Part shown: positions 22,323-32,202 of the stretch, piece after piece
Layout: each line of letters starts with the position of its first letter
Position numbering within the stretch: position 1 is the stretch's first letter
Assembly: GCF_907165205.1 (NCBI RefSeq)
Contig: NC_058193.1
Location: 18,799,521 to 18,863,520 of the forward strand
Length of the DNA: 64,000 bases
From: Coccinella septempunctata
Taxonomy: Eukaryota > Arthropoda > Insecta > Coleoptera > Coccinellidae
Reading direction: 5' to 3'
The notes under the pieces: generated by a model
Databases searched by the model: none
The model's input: the letters and a program-made list of their open reading frames with translations, nothing else
What the model was told of the DNA's origin: nothing
Made by a program: the position numbers and the translations under genes

Positions 22323-22740
22323 TTCTAACCAAATCGCTTGTAGGCGTCGAATTTAGACAAAAATAAAAAGCAAGTGGCTGCTCCCATTCTCTCGAACGCT
22401 CTTGATTATAAAGACCAAAGAGCATGATCTGCTAGTTCCGCTCTTCGTTTACCACTGCCCTCGTCCACTAGGCCTTCATTACAATCTCTAGAGAAATTGT
22501 ATGAAAGCCCGGGAATCAAGGCAACTTCATCGAACATGAGTACACAAAATCTGTCCAATCTATTCAGTTTACCCACTGAATTTCCCAAACTTTCAAGAAT
22601 GTTGAAATTCACTCCACACTCAAATGGAATATTTCCAAGTTGATCTGTGAGAGTGCGTTTTGAGGGTAAACTGAATATTTTAGACAAATATCTGTATCCT
22701 CTGCCACCTTGCTTATATCTAATATAAGGGTCCTGTAGCG
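22174..22740 (-). pseudogene. P-element-type transposase, catalytic region
   Basis: Reads RYKQGGRGYRYLSKIFSLPS, then RTLTDQLGNIPFE and DRFCVLMFDEVALIPGLSYN (22406-22740), the hallmark block of THAP9/P-element transposases that contains the first catalytic aspartate. In another frame it continues as EQPLAFYFCLNSTPTSDLV (about 22330-22380). So at least one frameshift lies near 22420. The protein then runs into the hAT insertion at 22330. Confidence 0.75.
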
Positions 22741-24267
22741 TTCCTCGAACAACTGAAGAATAGAAGAATCATCACTTGGAAGACTGGACCTGGTCGAAAG
22801 GCCCTCCCAGTCAAAAGCAAGATTTGGCTATTATTAATTTGAGTACTGGAGGCATTTCTAACGACGAGGGTTATCCTCCACCAAGATCAGCAGAAGATTT
22901 TTGACGCAGAGATGATATTCCTCCCTATGCAATTGAAAAACAAGTTATGTACTGTAATGATGCCCCACGTTCGGAGCCAAATTTTGTATTGATACGCCGC
23001 GTTGATTATTATAAATTTTGATGTATTTTGAATTGTCTCAGGGTAGGTCCGAGTATGTAATTTTGAAAGATTTAAAAAAAATTAACAATTTATTAATTAA
23101 TTCTCCAAATAACAAATTTTAAAATTAAATCAATGATACCTATCTAAAAAAAAATTCTTATTATATTCTATATACGGTTTAAAAAATAATTTTCATTCAA
23201 CTCACAATTCTATGCTACAGTCCTTATTTCATTTTATCAATCACTATGCTCTATCAGCTATCTATGGTTCTATTTCAATTCTCTCTTGATTTGTAAGGTT
23301 ATGTTATTCTTTCTTCGGTTAATCCTGGGTTAATCGTCGATGTGGTTATCTCTTGATGTCCAAACTTACGATGATTCCTTGTATTCAATGTTTATGATAT
23401 CTTGATCTTGAATAACGGTATGATGACCATAACAAGTTGTATCTTCGGTGAAAATTTTAATGTTTTTCTGTTATATAAAGGTAATTTCCTCTAATCAACT
23501 TTTAATGTGCTTTTATTTCAAGTTTGCTTCAGGTTTACTTCTTCAGAATTCACAATTTTCTTTCATAACTTCTCATCACAATTTTCTTTTCTTGCAACTC
23601 CCCACAAACAAAAACCAAAAACTATCCCGTTTCCCCGGTTTCTTTCCTTCAATTTTTTTTTATCCTATCTTGATTTTTTTCATATCACTAATTTAAATTA
23701 GTCACAGAATAATTACAACAAATTTTCTTTAAATCTTTCATTTCAGCTCTTTACCCTTGACATACCTAATTGAAATAAAGTAAATAGAAACTATAGAATT
23801 TTGAATCTCAGAAATTATAATTCCTCTCAGAAAAAACTGGTAAGGATTATGTATCTGAACATACATCATAATTTTGAAACCATAACAGTACCTATGATTA
23901 TTTATTTTTTTCTTCAGTCATCATCAAGTATTGAAATAAGTTTGGATGAAGGCTTTATTATTCGCCTTTTTTCTCGTTTTCTGCTCTGTTTCTTTGTTTC
24001 AGATATTATTTCGAAATGGAAAGAGGATAAAGAAATTTTTATGTCAATGGAAAGGAAGCCCTTCAGTATTTAAAGCTTATTCTGTAAACAAATTTGTCAT
24101 CACTACACTTCTCACGGGGAGACAGGGTTTTTTTACTGAGGTTTTTCCCTGAGCTCTTGTATCATACTCTAAATTGTATGGTACCCCGTTACACTAACCT
24201 TTGCTAAAACTCATACATATGCTATATTGTTTGATAACTAAAAATGTATTGCTGACATTCAAAAGAA
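22741..24267. other. AT-rich non-coding stretch
   Basis: Open frames here are short and low-complexity. The only recognisable pieces are the AATCAGTGTT junction of the hAT at its lower edge and homopolymer runs. No gene or element end found. Confidence 0.4.
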
Positions 24268-24293
24268 TATATATATATATATATATATATAAT
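24268..24293. repeat. (AT)n microsatellite
   Basis: About 13 TA units in a row downstream of AAAAGAATATATA. Confidence 0.9.
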
Positions 24294-24307
24294 GCAAGAG
24301 CAAAAAA

Positions 24308-24720
24308 TTAATCATCAATTTGATTATGCTGTTGGAACATGAAAAAATTCATTGTTGTTCTGTCCACCCTGTCGAATATTTTCATTGTGTTGGATTTTTC
24401 CAACAATGCCATTTTCTCCCTCAATTTCATATTTCGGCTCCTTAATTTGTTTTCTGCTGCCCTTAAATATTTGAGCTGACTCACTAGATACATATTTGTA
24501 TCGTTGAGACTTCTGCGAGCTGAAATAACTCAAATTTGGAAAATCGTTGATTAACTTTTTTTTTCATTCTCTTTCTCCTCACCCTCTTTTTGATTGCGTA
24601 ATTCAACCTCATCCGAACTTGAAGACGAAGGTTATATATCTCAACATTCTAAACCTTCCAAAACCTCCAATCTTGAAGTTGAAGGTTGTGCATGTGATGA
24701 TCCTGTGAATAATTTGTATG
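24308..24720 (-). pseudogene. Coiled-coil segment downstream of THAP domain
   Basis: Minus-strand reading has a serine/glutamate-rich stretch (SSSSDEVELRNQKEGEE) followed by a leucine-heptad segment (QLKYLRAAENKLRSRNMKLR, EKMALLEKSNT). This layout (THAP, acidic linker, coiled coil) is typical of THAP proteins including P-element transposases. An AG acceptor lies near 24705. The pieces are in different frames, so splice sites or decay are unresolved. Confidence 0.5.
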
Positions 24721-24809
24721 AATAAATCGATAAAGAAATTAATAATATGTCCTACCTACTTCCATAATTCTCATCAGCACAATATTCTATTGAAAAAAAA
24801 ACTCCAATA

Positions 24810-25190
24810 TTATACAACGGGGTCATCCTTGAAAACAATAACATTACCTGGTAGTTTGAGAGTTGGTAGAGAAAATTTTCTCAGTTTTTTATTTGGGCCG
24901 AAACATTCTTCTCCAAAATGTTCTTCACACACTATATATGAACCTAAACGGCCTGATGACTGGCCTAAGCTTTTCAAATCTGGTCTGCTTATCCTATCAA
25001 GCCATATTTTTTGTACCATTAATGTTTTTGGTGTATGAAAGCTATTAAAGTAATGTGTTAATTAATAAAACGCAGACTCTCAAGTAAATTAGGTTCTTTA
25101 CCATTTTTTTTCCTGTCACTGTTATAACACTTGGGAATACAACAATATCTCGTCACGGTGAGAACTTGCGACAAAACAAAATGGACAATT
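24810..25190 (-). pseudogene. THAP domain, two exons
   Basis: The C2CH THAP zinc finger in two pieces. The upstream piece (about 25095-25190) reads CCIPKCYNSDRKKN, holding the first cysteine pair, and ends at a GT donor. The second (24810-25060) begins after TTTAATAG and reads SFHTPKTLMVQKIWLDRISR, then YIVCEEHFGEECF, which supplies the last Cys and His, then LPTLKLPG. THAP domains bind DNA and form the N-terminus of P-element transposases. The two pieces are one base out of phase by my splice prediction. Confidence 0.65.
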
Positions 25191-27284
25191 TGAAATTCGA
25201 ATATTTGACAAGTCATTTGGATGCACCCAATCATAGTGTCTATGCGCAGAAATATCAGCGCAGGAAACTAAAATTTTTTTGCCTCAATGAATGACACATT
25301 CTTCCTAGATCAATATCTTACTACTGATGAGTTATGTTTCCTATTCAAGGAAAACGATGTCTCGTCAGTGAATAAGATATTTCTCAGAAATGAACCACTC
25401 TCGTTCTTTTTTTCCATCATACTTTCACAAAATTCCATTTTTTTGAAATGGTCTTCTGGAAAAATTTATTGAGAGGTTAGCATCTTAAAGCATCGGTAAC
25501 AATTTCTTTTCAAAATATTCCGAATAGTTCTATCGCCCAAATCGACTTGTTCAGCAATTTTTCTACTAGAACTACAGTTGCACTGGTTCCAACAGCAGCA
25601 CACACATTCACTTCTATTGCTTGCCGATTTTCACTAATGGTCTTTGGTGGTCTATCAATCCTGCAATGACGGCATCTTCGTAAACACCCATATTGCTCGA
25701 ATTTCTTGACTATTTTGGAAATAGCCTAAATTGAAGGTATCGGCCTACAATAAATTAATTCTATACCTATTTGAAAAAAAAATATGAATTCACTGACAGA
25801 CTTCACTTCACCCATAGATTAATAAAACGGGAGATAGAGCAGTTCGACAAAAACGCATTCACAAAATACTGCCATAAATATGAATTTGGATTCTTCGGGT
25901 GGGGGAACTGGACAGGGGCTGATTCAGAACTACTTGCACTGAATATTTCAGATAGTCGGCAATAATTTTATATCGAATGGAAAATAAGTATGTTTTAATG
26001 CAAAGATTTGGAGTATTTTTTTTATGACAACTATTCAAAGGGATATAGAACTTGTAATACCAAAACACCTTGTGTGAAAAATAATTTATTTTGAATACAA
26101 TATTACCATATACTAATGGTCAATATGACCCTAGCCTACATACAAATTATTTGAAATTTTATTCACCAAGTATATACTAAAAACTAAAAATTACTTTCAT
26201 CAAATTAATTCCCTTCACAATGATTAATTCTCAGATCAATAGAAGTGGAAGCAGTTGAATTTTATGGAATTTGTATAATGAGAATCTGAAAGAGTTTGTT
26301 CATTGAAGAAATTCTCAAGTCTTTTGAACATATTAGGCGGAATGAAAAAGTAATGTTGAACTATAAACATCTACCAATGATTGTGAAATCAAAAAGAAAT
26401 TATTATTGCATAGAGTTACCCATGAAAGAATCCCTAAATTCGTGATAAAGCATCATTTTTTTTCTTTTATGAGCAGTTACAAATTCAATTAAGTTATATT
26501 GCATATCAACTAATAAGCAATGTTTTTAACTTTCATTTTCAGCAACTCAAATAATTCAACAAACTGCTTCCCCCTTCAAATTTTCATACCACCACAAAAG
26601 TGCTTTTGGGTGTTGAAGTTATCATAATTAAGAGCAATTTTAACGAAACTGTGAACTTTAACTAAATAATAATGTTACTTTAAAGCAAATTGTTTGAGGT
26701 CATTGCCATATTTATGTTTTTTATGCATGCAGCTGTCTTCAAAGAAATTTTTCATAAGGTATTTGCCTCGGCATTTCAAGCTTTCATCTTCAATTTTTCC
26801 TCCCAATGAATAGACAACGGCTTGTAGGGTAGCAAATTATTTCTTGAAGTACTGACGACACACTCGTCGTAAATCGGTTTCGACTTCAATTAGCTGTTTT
26901 TCAATTTCTGTTCTCCGCGTGTTTATTCCTGCAAAAATTTTTCTACTGAAATATCACTTCGAAATATCCTGATAACAGACATTTTCATTCAATAACTCAT
27001 AAAAATAATGGGAATATCCGAGCTCCATTTAAATGGTCATAATATTGTGTTCATAATTACAGTAGTAGCATAATTTTTACATTGCCATTGAAATACATTT
27101 TACAAATGAAGAAAACTTTTTTGATTATCAAAAAATGTTCAACGCCGTGTGCCTCAAAACATGACCTTTACTCATTTTTATGGATTTTCATTCCTAAGAT
27201 GAGTTCTATTAACCATAGTAGTTTAGAGAATTTTTTGTACCACCCTGGGTGGGTATGTATCTTACTTGTTTTATTCTTGAACTA
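25191..27284. other. AT-rich region with one transposase scrap
   Basis: Mostly non-coding. At 25490-25745 (minus) there is a helix-turn-helix transposase scrap, given separately. The rest (25750-27284) has only short frames without recognisable domains. Confidence 0.4.
25490..25745 (-). pseudogene. mariner-like transposase N-terminal scrap
   Basis: Minus-strand reading gives ISKIVKKFEQYGCLRR, then RPPKTISENRQAIEVNV, and in another frame RKIAEQVDLGDRTIRNILKR. This is the bipartite helix-turn-helix DNA-binding region of mariner/Tc1-type transposases. It is broken by frameshifts and has no catalytic part. Confidence 0.55.
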
Positions 27285-28585
27285 AAGGGTCTTTCAATAG
27301 GGACGGGTCGATGTTGGCAGCCTGTGGCGGCCATGTTGTTTTAACGTCGTCTTTCTAACCTATATTTTTTTATTCAGTTAGTAATGCCAAATCACCATGG
27401 CAAGTTACACGGTTGAGCAACACGTCCAAATGTTAAAAATGTATTACCAAAATGAGTGTTCGTTAGTGCAAACGTTACGTGCATTGCGCCCATTTTACGG
27501 CAGACGAGGTGGTCCTTCAAAGTCGACTCTCCAACGTTTGGTGGCCAAATTCGAATCGACCGGTTCAATAAACAATCTGCCAACACCCGTACGTGCAAAG
27601 ACCGCCAGATCGGCCGAGAACATCGCTGCTGTCCGTGATAGTGTGCAGGAGAACCCGAGGCAGTCAATTCATCGACGTTCACAAGAACTCGGTCTTTCAC
27701 AAACATCAACGTGGCGCATTTTGCGTCAGGACTTAGGGCTGCACCCGTACAAGATTCAACTCACTCAGGAGCTCAAAGTTACTGACCATAGGCAACGCCG
27801 TTCGTTCGCTGATTGGGCTACAGTGTGTTTGGCAGAGGACCCCAACTTTGGCAGAAAAATCATTTTTTCCGACGAAGCGCATTTCTGGATGAATGGCTAT
27901 GTGAACAAGCAGAATTGCCGTATATGGGATGACAACAACCCACACGAAGTTCACCAAGTAGCCATGCATCCACAAAAAGTGACCGTATGGTGCGGATTTT
28001 GTGCCGGCGGTGTTATTGGTCCGTACTTTTTTGATAACGATGTTGGTGAGGCCATTACCGTCACAGGCGAACGGTACAGAAGGATGATCACCGATTTCTT
28101 TTGGCCCAAATTGGACGATCTACACTTAGACGACATGTGGTTCCAGCAGGATGGCGCTACGAGCCATACAGCGGATGCCACCATGGATCTTCTGCATGAA
28201 CGCTTTGAGGGCAAGGTTATCTCTCGCAGAGGTGACGTGAATTGGCCACCGAGATCCTGCGACTTATCACCTTTAGACTTTTTTTTGTGGGGTTTTCTTA
28301 AGTCGCAGGTCTATACCAATAAGCCACAATCGACCGATGCCCTTAAAGTCAACATAGCTCAGGCTATCGCTGAAATTCAACCCGAACTATACGGCAGAGT
28401 TGTTGAACATTGGACAACTCGAATTCGTGCCACCGTGAGAAGCCGCGGCGGACATTTAAACGATGTGATTTTCCACACATAATGGCATATATAGCTCTTT
28501 CAAATAAAAAAAAAATCGTTAAAATCTCACACACGGCCTTTTTTATTTCATGTCAAAATCGACCCGTCCTTATTGAAAGACCCTT
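27285..28585 (+). mobile_element. Complete mariner-type (DD41D) transposon, 1.3 kb
   Basis: Flanked by TA at 27283-27284 and 28586-28587. The terminal inverted repeats are about 30 bp (AAGGGTCTTTCAATAGGGAC at the left; AAGGGTCTTTCAATAAGGAC read inward from the right), with only a few mismatches. One intact gene fills the interior, with an A-rich stretch after the stop. The copy looks complete. Confidence 0.95.
27397..28482 (+). CDS. mariner transposase, DD41D
   Basis: Intact frame of 361 codons from ATG at 27397. It has two helix-turn-helix units in the first ~115 residues (one around QTLRALRPFYG, GGPSKSTLQRLV; the second around GLSQTSTWRILRQDLG). The catalytic triad is in IIFSDEAHFWMNG, QQDGATSHTA and SCDLSPLDFFLWG. 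I count 41 residues between the second and third aspartates, hence DD41D. The protein binds its terminal repeats and moves the element by cut-and-paste at TA. Length matches complete mariner transposases, and no damage was seen. It stands alone with no neighbour in the element. Confidence 0.95.
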   Translation: MASYTVEQHVQMLKMYYQNECSLVQTLRALRPFYGRRGGPSKSTLQRLVAKFESTGSINNLPTPVRAKTARSAENIAAVRDSVQENPRQSIHRRSQELGLSQTSTWRILRQDLGLHPYKIQLTQELKVTDHRQRRSFADWATVCLAEDPNFGRKIIFSDEAHFWMNGYVNKQNCRIWDDNNPHEVHQVAMHPQKVTVWCGFCAGGVIGPYFFDNDVGEAITVTGERYRRMITDFFWPKLDDLHLDDMWFQQDGATSHTADATMDLLHERFEGKVISRRGDVNWPPRSCDLSPLDFFLWGFLKSQVYTNKPQSTDALKVNIAQAIAEIQPELYGRVVEHWTTRIRATVRSRGGHLNDVIFHT

Positions 28586-28587
28586 TA

Positions 28588-29338
28588 CAAGACACTTTCA
28601 TTTCTGCAAATACTGAACTGGCATTCATAATTGATGATTTTGTTCCCATTTTCCTTCCATTTTCTTCAAAAACTCCAGTACTGATGACAGGCACAGTATT
28701 GGCTATAATTAAAGTATTGTTAAAGCAATTAAAATCTCGTTCTACTGTTCATCTTGAAACCAGGAAGGATGTTTGTATAAAAAAGCTTGATTTATTATAG
28801 GAGAAAGAGAATCTACCAAATTTCAAGTTCATCTCAAAACTAGAAGTTGTCAGAAATCACTTGCAAAATTCCAAACAAAGTGAGATTCAGACAAGAAAGC
28901 GAGTTAAAAAAGTGGTAATGTACCTATCTTACCTCACTCGGGATGGCATCTTTTTCAAATTAACAGTAAAAGTCGATTTCTCTCATTATACTGAAGTCTG
29001 GAGTGTAAATTATAAGAGAAGTGTAAATTGTTTTCAAGACCCGCAGTCTGGTCTGGTCGTCTGGTTTTATTTCTTGGAAAACTAAAATTTAAATCAACAT
29101 TTCAATGTAAGCACAAATCATTAGATCGTATTCAAATTCAAACAGAATTCGACCCTGGCGTCCCCTAAATCCCTCCCCTGATTTCATAAAGTCGTGTACT
29201 CAAACAAGAATAAAATATCAAAAACTTACCGGAATGAGTGAATCGCTTTCCTCTTCCATGTATAATTGCACTTTTATTTCAAACACACTTTTTTACGGCA
29301 CATCGTTGCATATTTTCCAAAATATTACGACGTGAATA
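28588..29338. other. Spacer, nothing recognised
   Basis: Short plus-strand frames (28573-28800 and 28861-29085) show no domain I know. No element ends found. Confidence 0.4.
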
Positions 29339-29600
29339 GGGAACTCTAACGATTTGTCAAAATCAGCTATGCGATCGTTGCCGTGGGGCACACAAGCTTT
29401 TCCCTCCATTGATTCACATGCTGTTTTGGTCGAATATTGTATGTTGTGATTTTTTTAAAAAAAATGTTCTTCCCGGCGTTTGATTAGAGTGATTAAACTA
29501 TAGCTTTCTCAGAAATGCCTCTTTACAGTGATAATAAAAAGCTTTGTGTGCCCCACGACAACGAACGGTCAGCTGATTTTGACAAATCGTTAGAGTTCCC
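29339..29600. mobile_element. 262-bp foldback MITE with TA duplication
   Basis: Long inverted arms of about 65 bp begin GGGAACTCTAACGATTTGTC at the left and are mirrored at the right. TA flanks both sides (29337-29338 and 29601-29602), which fits a Tc1/mariner-type MITE. The interior is AT-rich and non-coding. Confidence 0.85.
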
Positions 29601-29602
29601 TA

Positions 29603-30300
29603 TGATTGAAATAATATTTTGACAATTACAAATACACACGCCGTCTTAGAAATTTTGAAGCGATCAGAAGGGGAATACAGGCGAAAATTCATTTCATTGC
29701 TGGTTGCATGGAGTGGGAATTAGTGGAAAAATGAACAGTCTGGAAAATAGTTTATGTTCCATCTATTTAATCTATGACTTCACCCCTCAGTGCAATTTCT
29801 GGTCTAAAATTTGCAACAAATTTCAAGTGGGGATCATTGAAATTGAATCGAGATCTCAATTGTCTACAGTCTACAGAATTCAATGTAAAAATTAAGTGCT
29901 CTAGATCTAAAATATTGAAAAAGATCAGGTTCATCTGATCTCAATTTCATCAGTGCATCTGCTTCGGCACCCACATACAAATCTTCATTTTTTATGTAAT
30001 TGTGAGGGTTATTGGCATTGATTTTATCTATAGGCATCTTATCAAGAATATCCGTCTACAGTATAGCTACCTTTTTGTTTTCTTCGAAGTATTGCTCCAT
30101 CCTTTCTTGATACGTGCACCAATCTGAGCCCATTCGGTATTAATTTAAAACACCTATGGTACCTCTTAATATAAACTGCTCCACATGATTTAGGGATATT
30201 GAATTGAATTTCAGAAAAATATAGTTAGAATAAGATTTTTTTGAAAATTCATATTGATATGATTTCAAGATGCAAATTAATTTTAGCCTGTAGGTCTGCA
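29603..30300. other. Spacer, nothing recognised
   Basis: Only short, featureless frames in both strands. Confidence 0.4.
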
Positions 30301-30600
30301 TCGTATACAGGGTGGTTAAGAAAAATCGAGTAAAATAACGAAATTCCATTCCCAGGGAATTCAAGCATTTTTAGACTATCAATACAATGCATGGCCTCCA
30401 CGGGCATCAATAACGGCTTGACATCTTCTTTGCATACTACACACGAGGTTGTTGAACATTTCTTGAGGAAATCATTTAAGGATTCTGGGGTAGGTTGATG
30501 ATTATCTAATCTTCTTTGGAGCATATCCCATGCATGTTCTATGCAATTGAAATCTGGTGAGTGTAGAGGTAATTTTTGGACACAAAACTAATAGGAACAC
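30301..30600 (-). pseudogene. Tc1-like transposase, C-terminal scrap
   Basis: Minus-strand reading gives LPLHSPDFNCIEHAWDMLQ, then RRLDNHQPTPESLND, the third catalytic aspartate region and C-terminus of Tc1-type transposases (compare the family motif SPDLNPIEHxW). The end at about 30306 reads ATACAGGGTGG, likely the element terminus. The catalytic core upstream is absent. Confidence 0.7.
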
Positions 30601-31371
30601 AGGATAATGTGGTGAAGATACATAAATTGGCTTACCAAAGCAATGGGTTCTGGGAGGTATATAAATTTTTATTCGTGCTATCCAACTAAATAAAAAATTA
30701 ATTTTATTCTTGGAATGACCAGACGACTAGAGAGAAGATCACATGCATCATTTATCAAAAGAAACAAGCTGACACTTACGAAACTATTGTTGAGCAATGG
30801 CTATTCCCCATCAGTTTTGCTTTTACTCGATCTAGCATAATTTTTCGGAAACTCAGGTGGGGTGCTGTGAGGGGTGAATTCTTGCCCGACAAAACCAGGT
30901 CTTGAAGAGCATCTTAAGGAGAATATATTTAGCGAAAAAATTATTCAAATAAAACTCGTGCCTGCTTTCACACTGGTAATCTTCCTATTCTGATCATTGA
31001 TCCTTCAATCTTATATCCCACTTCTGAATTGCAATTCATTTCGTAAGTAGAAGTTAAGTTGAAATTGAAATTGGGTTTGCATTGGGAACATTTTACGAAT
31101 TACGACAACATAAGGTTTACTTGACACTTACGCCTCAAGTTCATTGTGAACGAGCACTAATGCAAGTGTACTTGAACGATCAATCATATCGGTATGAATC
31201 AAGGAAGCCACTATCTCTATTGAATTCGTATTCAAAACCCCGTTATCTGAATAAAGGAAGTAAAAGGTGTAACAACCATTCCTCATAAAATGAATGTCCT
31301 AACGCTTTTGCAAGAAATCAAGTAGGTCCCCTATAAAAGTACAAAATATTTATCAATAATTCATGTTACAG

Positions 31372-32202
31372 CTTTCTGATGTTTCCGACATACTTGAAGA
31401 TTTTAAAAAGATTCGCAAAACACTAGGAGTGAAAGAAAATATTCATCAAACCCTCAGTCTTAAACATTCATTTACATCAAATGAGATTGACTTAGGCGAA
31501 GAAATACGTTTGTCTGAAGAAGACGAAGTTTGTGAAGCCGTAATGGAAGCAAATGATGAGACATCTGATCATAAGAAAGGAGATGTATCTGATGGTACTG
31601 CTGAAAATGAAAATGGCAAAAAATATATTTCTTCAGAAGATGAACCCGTTCCGACGTCAGGAATCCCCAAACAAAACATTGAGGACATCGATATTGGCGA
31701 AGTAATTTCATCAGATGATGAAATTGTTGATAATCAATCAGTGGATCCCACTCCGTTGTCTAAAGAAAAGAAGACGAAAAAGAATAAAAAGAAGGGAAGT
31801 TCTTACGCTATGGTTATTTCATCCTCTGAAGATGAAGACAGTGTGCAGTTTGTAGCAGAAAGTCTTGAAACAAAGAAGCCTTTTGCGACAACTGATTTTA
31901 TTCCTCTCGGAGCTTCTACACCATTTGTAGGAAAAAAAAAGAACAAGAAATTGAAGAAGGGTGTGGTAGAAGGCAGGATTGGAGTGTCGAAACATAGGTC
32001 AAGTAAGAATAATATCAAAGATAGCAGAGTTGTAATGATACCTGATAGTCCTGGAAAACACGGTAAAGATTTTGATCGTAGCATTTCTAAGAAAAATAAG
32101 TCAACTTCCAATAAAGCTTCGAAAAGAAAATTTTCAATTGATGGCGGCAAACTCAATTTTGAAAATAAAAATATCGTACTTTCGAAAAAAAAGAAACAGT
32201 AG
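31372..32202 (+). CDS. Acidic/lysine-rich protein, probable last exon, unidentified
   Basis: An open frame of about 276 codons that starts at an AG acceptor (CATGTTACAG at 31362-31371) rather than a start codon. The ATG at 31363 belongs to the intron. It begins LSDVSDILEDFKKIRKTLG and continues with alternating acidic serine clusters (SSEDE, ISSDDEI, SSSEDED) and lysine runs (KEKKTKKNKKKG, KKKNKKLKKG), ending in SKKKKQ. This composition is typical of nucleolar or chromatin proteins, and the clusters look like casein kinase 2 sites and nuclear localisation signals. I do not recognise the protein. It is one of the few parts of the window that looks like an ordinary host gene. Earlier exons were not identified with confidence. 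Confidence 0.6.
   Translation, partial: LSDVSDILEDFKKIRKTLGVKENIHQTLSLKHSFTSNEIDLGEEIRLSEEDEVCEAVMEANDETSDHKKGDVSDGTAENENGKKYISSEDEPVPTSGIPKQNIEDIDIGEVISSDDEIVDNQSVDPTPLSKEKKTKKNKKKGSSYAMVISSSEDEDSVQFVAESLETKKPFATTDFIPLGASTPFVGKKKNKKLKKGVVEGRIGVSKHRSSKNNIKDSRVVMIPDSPGKHGKDFDRSISKKNKSTSNKASKRKFSIDGGKLNFENKNIVLSKKKKQ

Larger units (their letters stand above)
19391..25190 (-). mobile_element. P-element-like (THAP) transposon, degenerate and interrupted
   Basis: Pieces in the right order on one strand suggest one element: a THAP domain (24810-25190), a coiled coil (about 24308-24720), the catalytic region (22174-22740), and, beyond a complete hAT insertion, a short continuation at about 19391-19423 (RIIEDVVRHVS). 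The stretch 22760-24300 between coiled coil and catalytic region has no readable exon and may be introns or inserted DNA. Terminal repeats were not identified. That all pieces are one element is inference. Confidence 0.5.
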
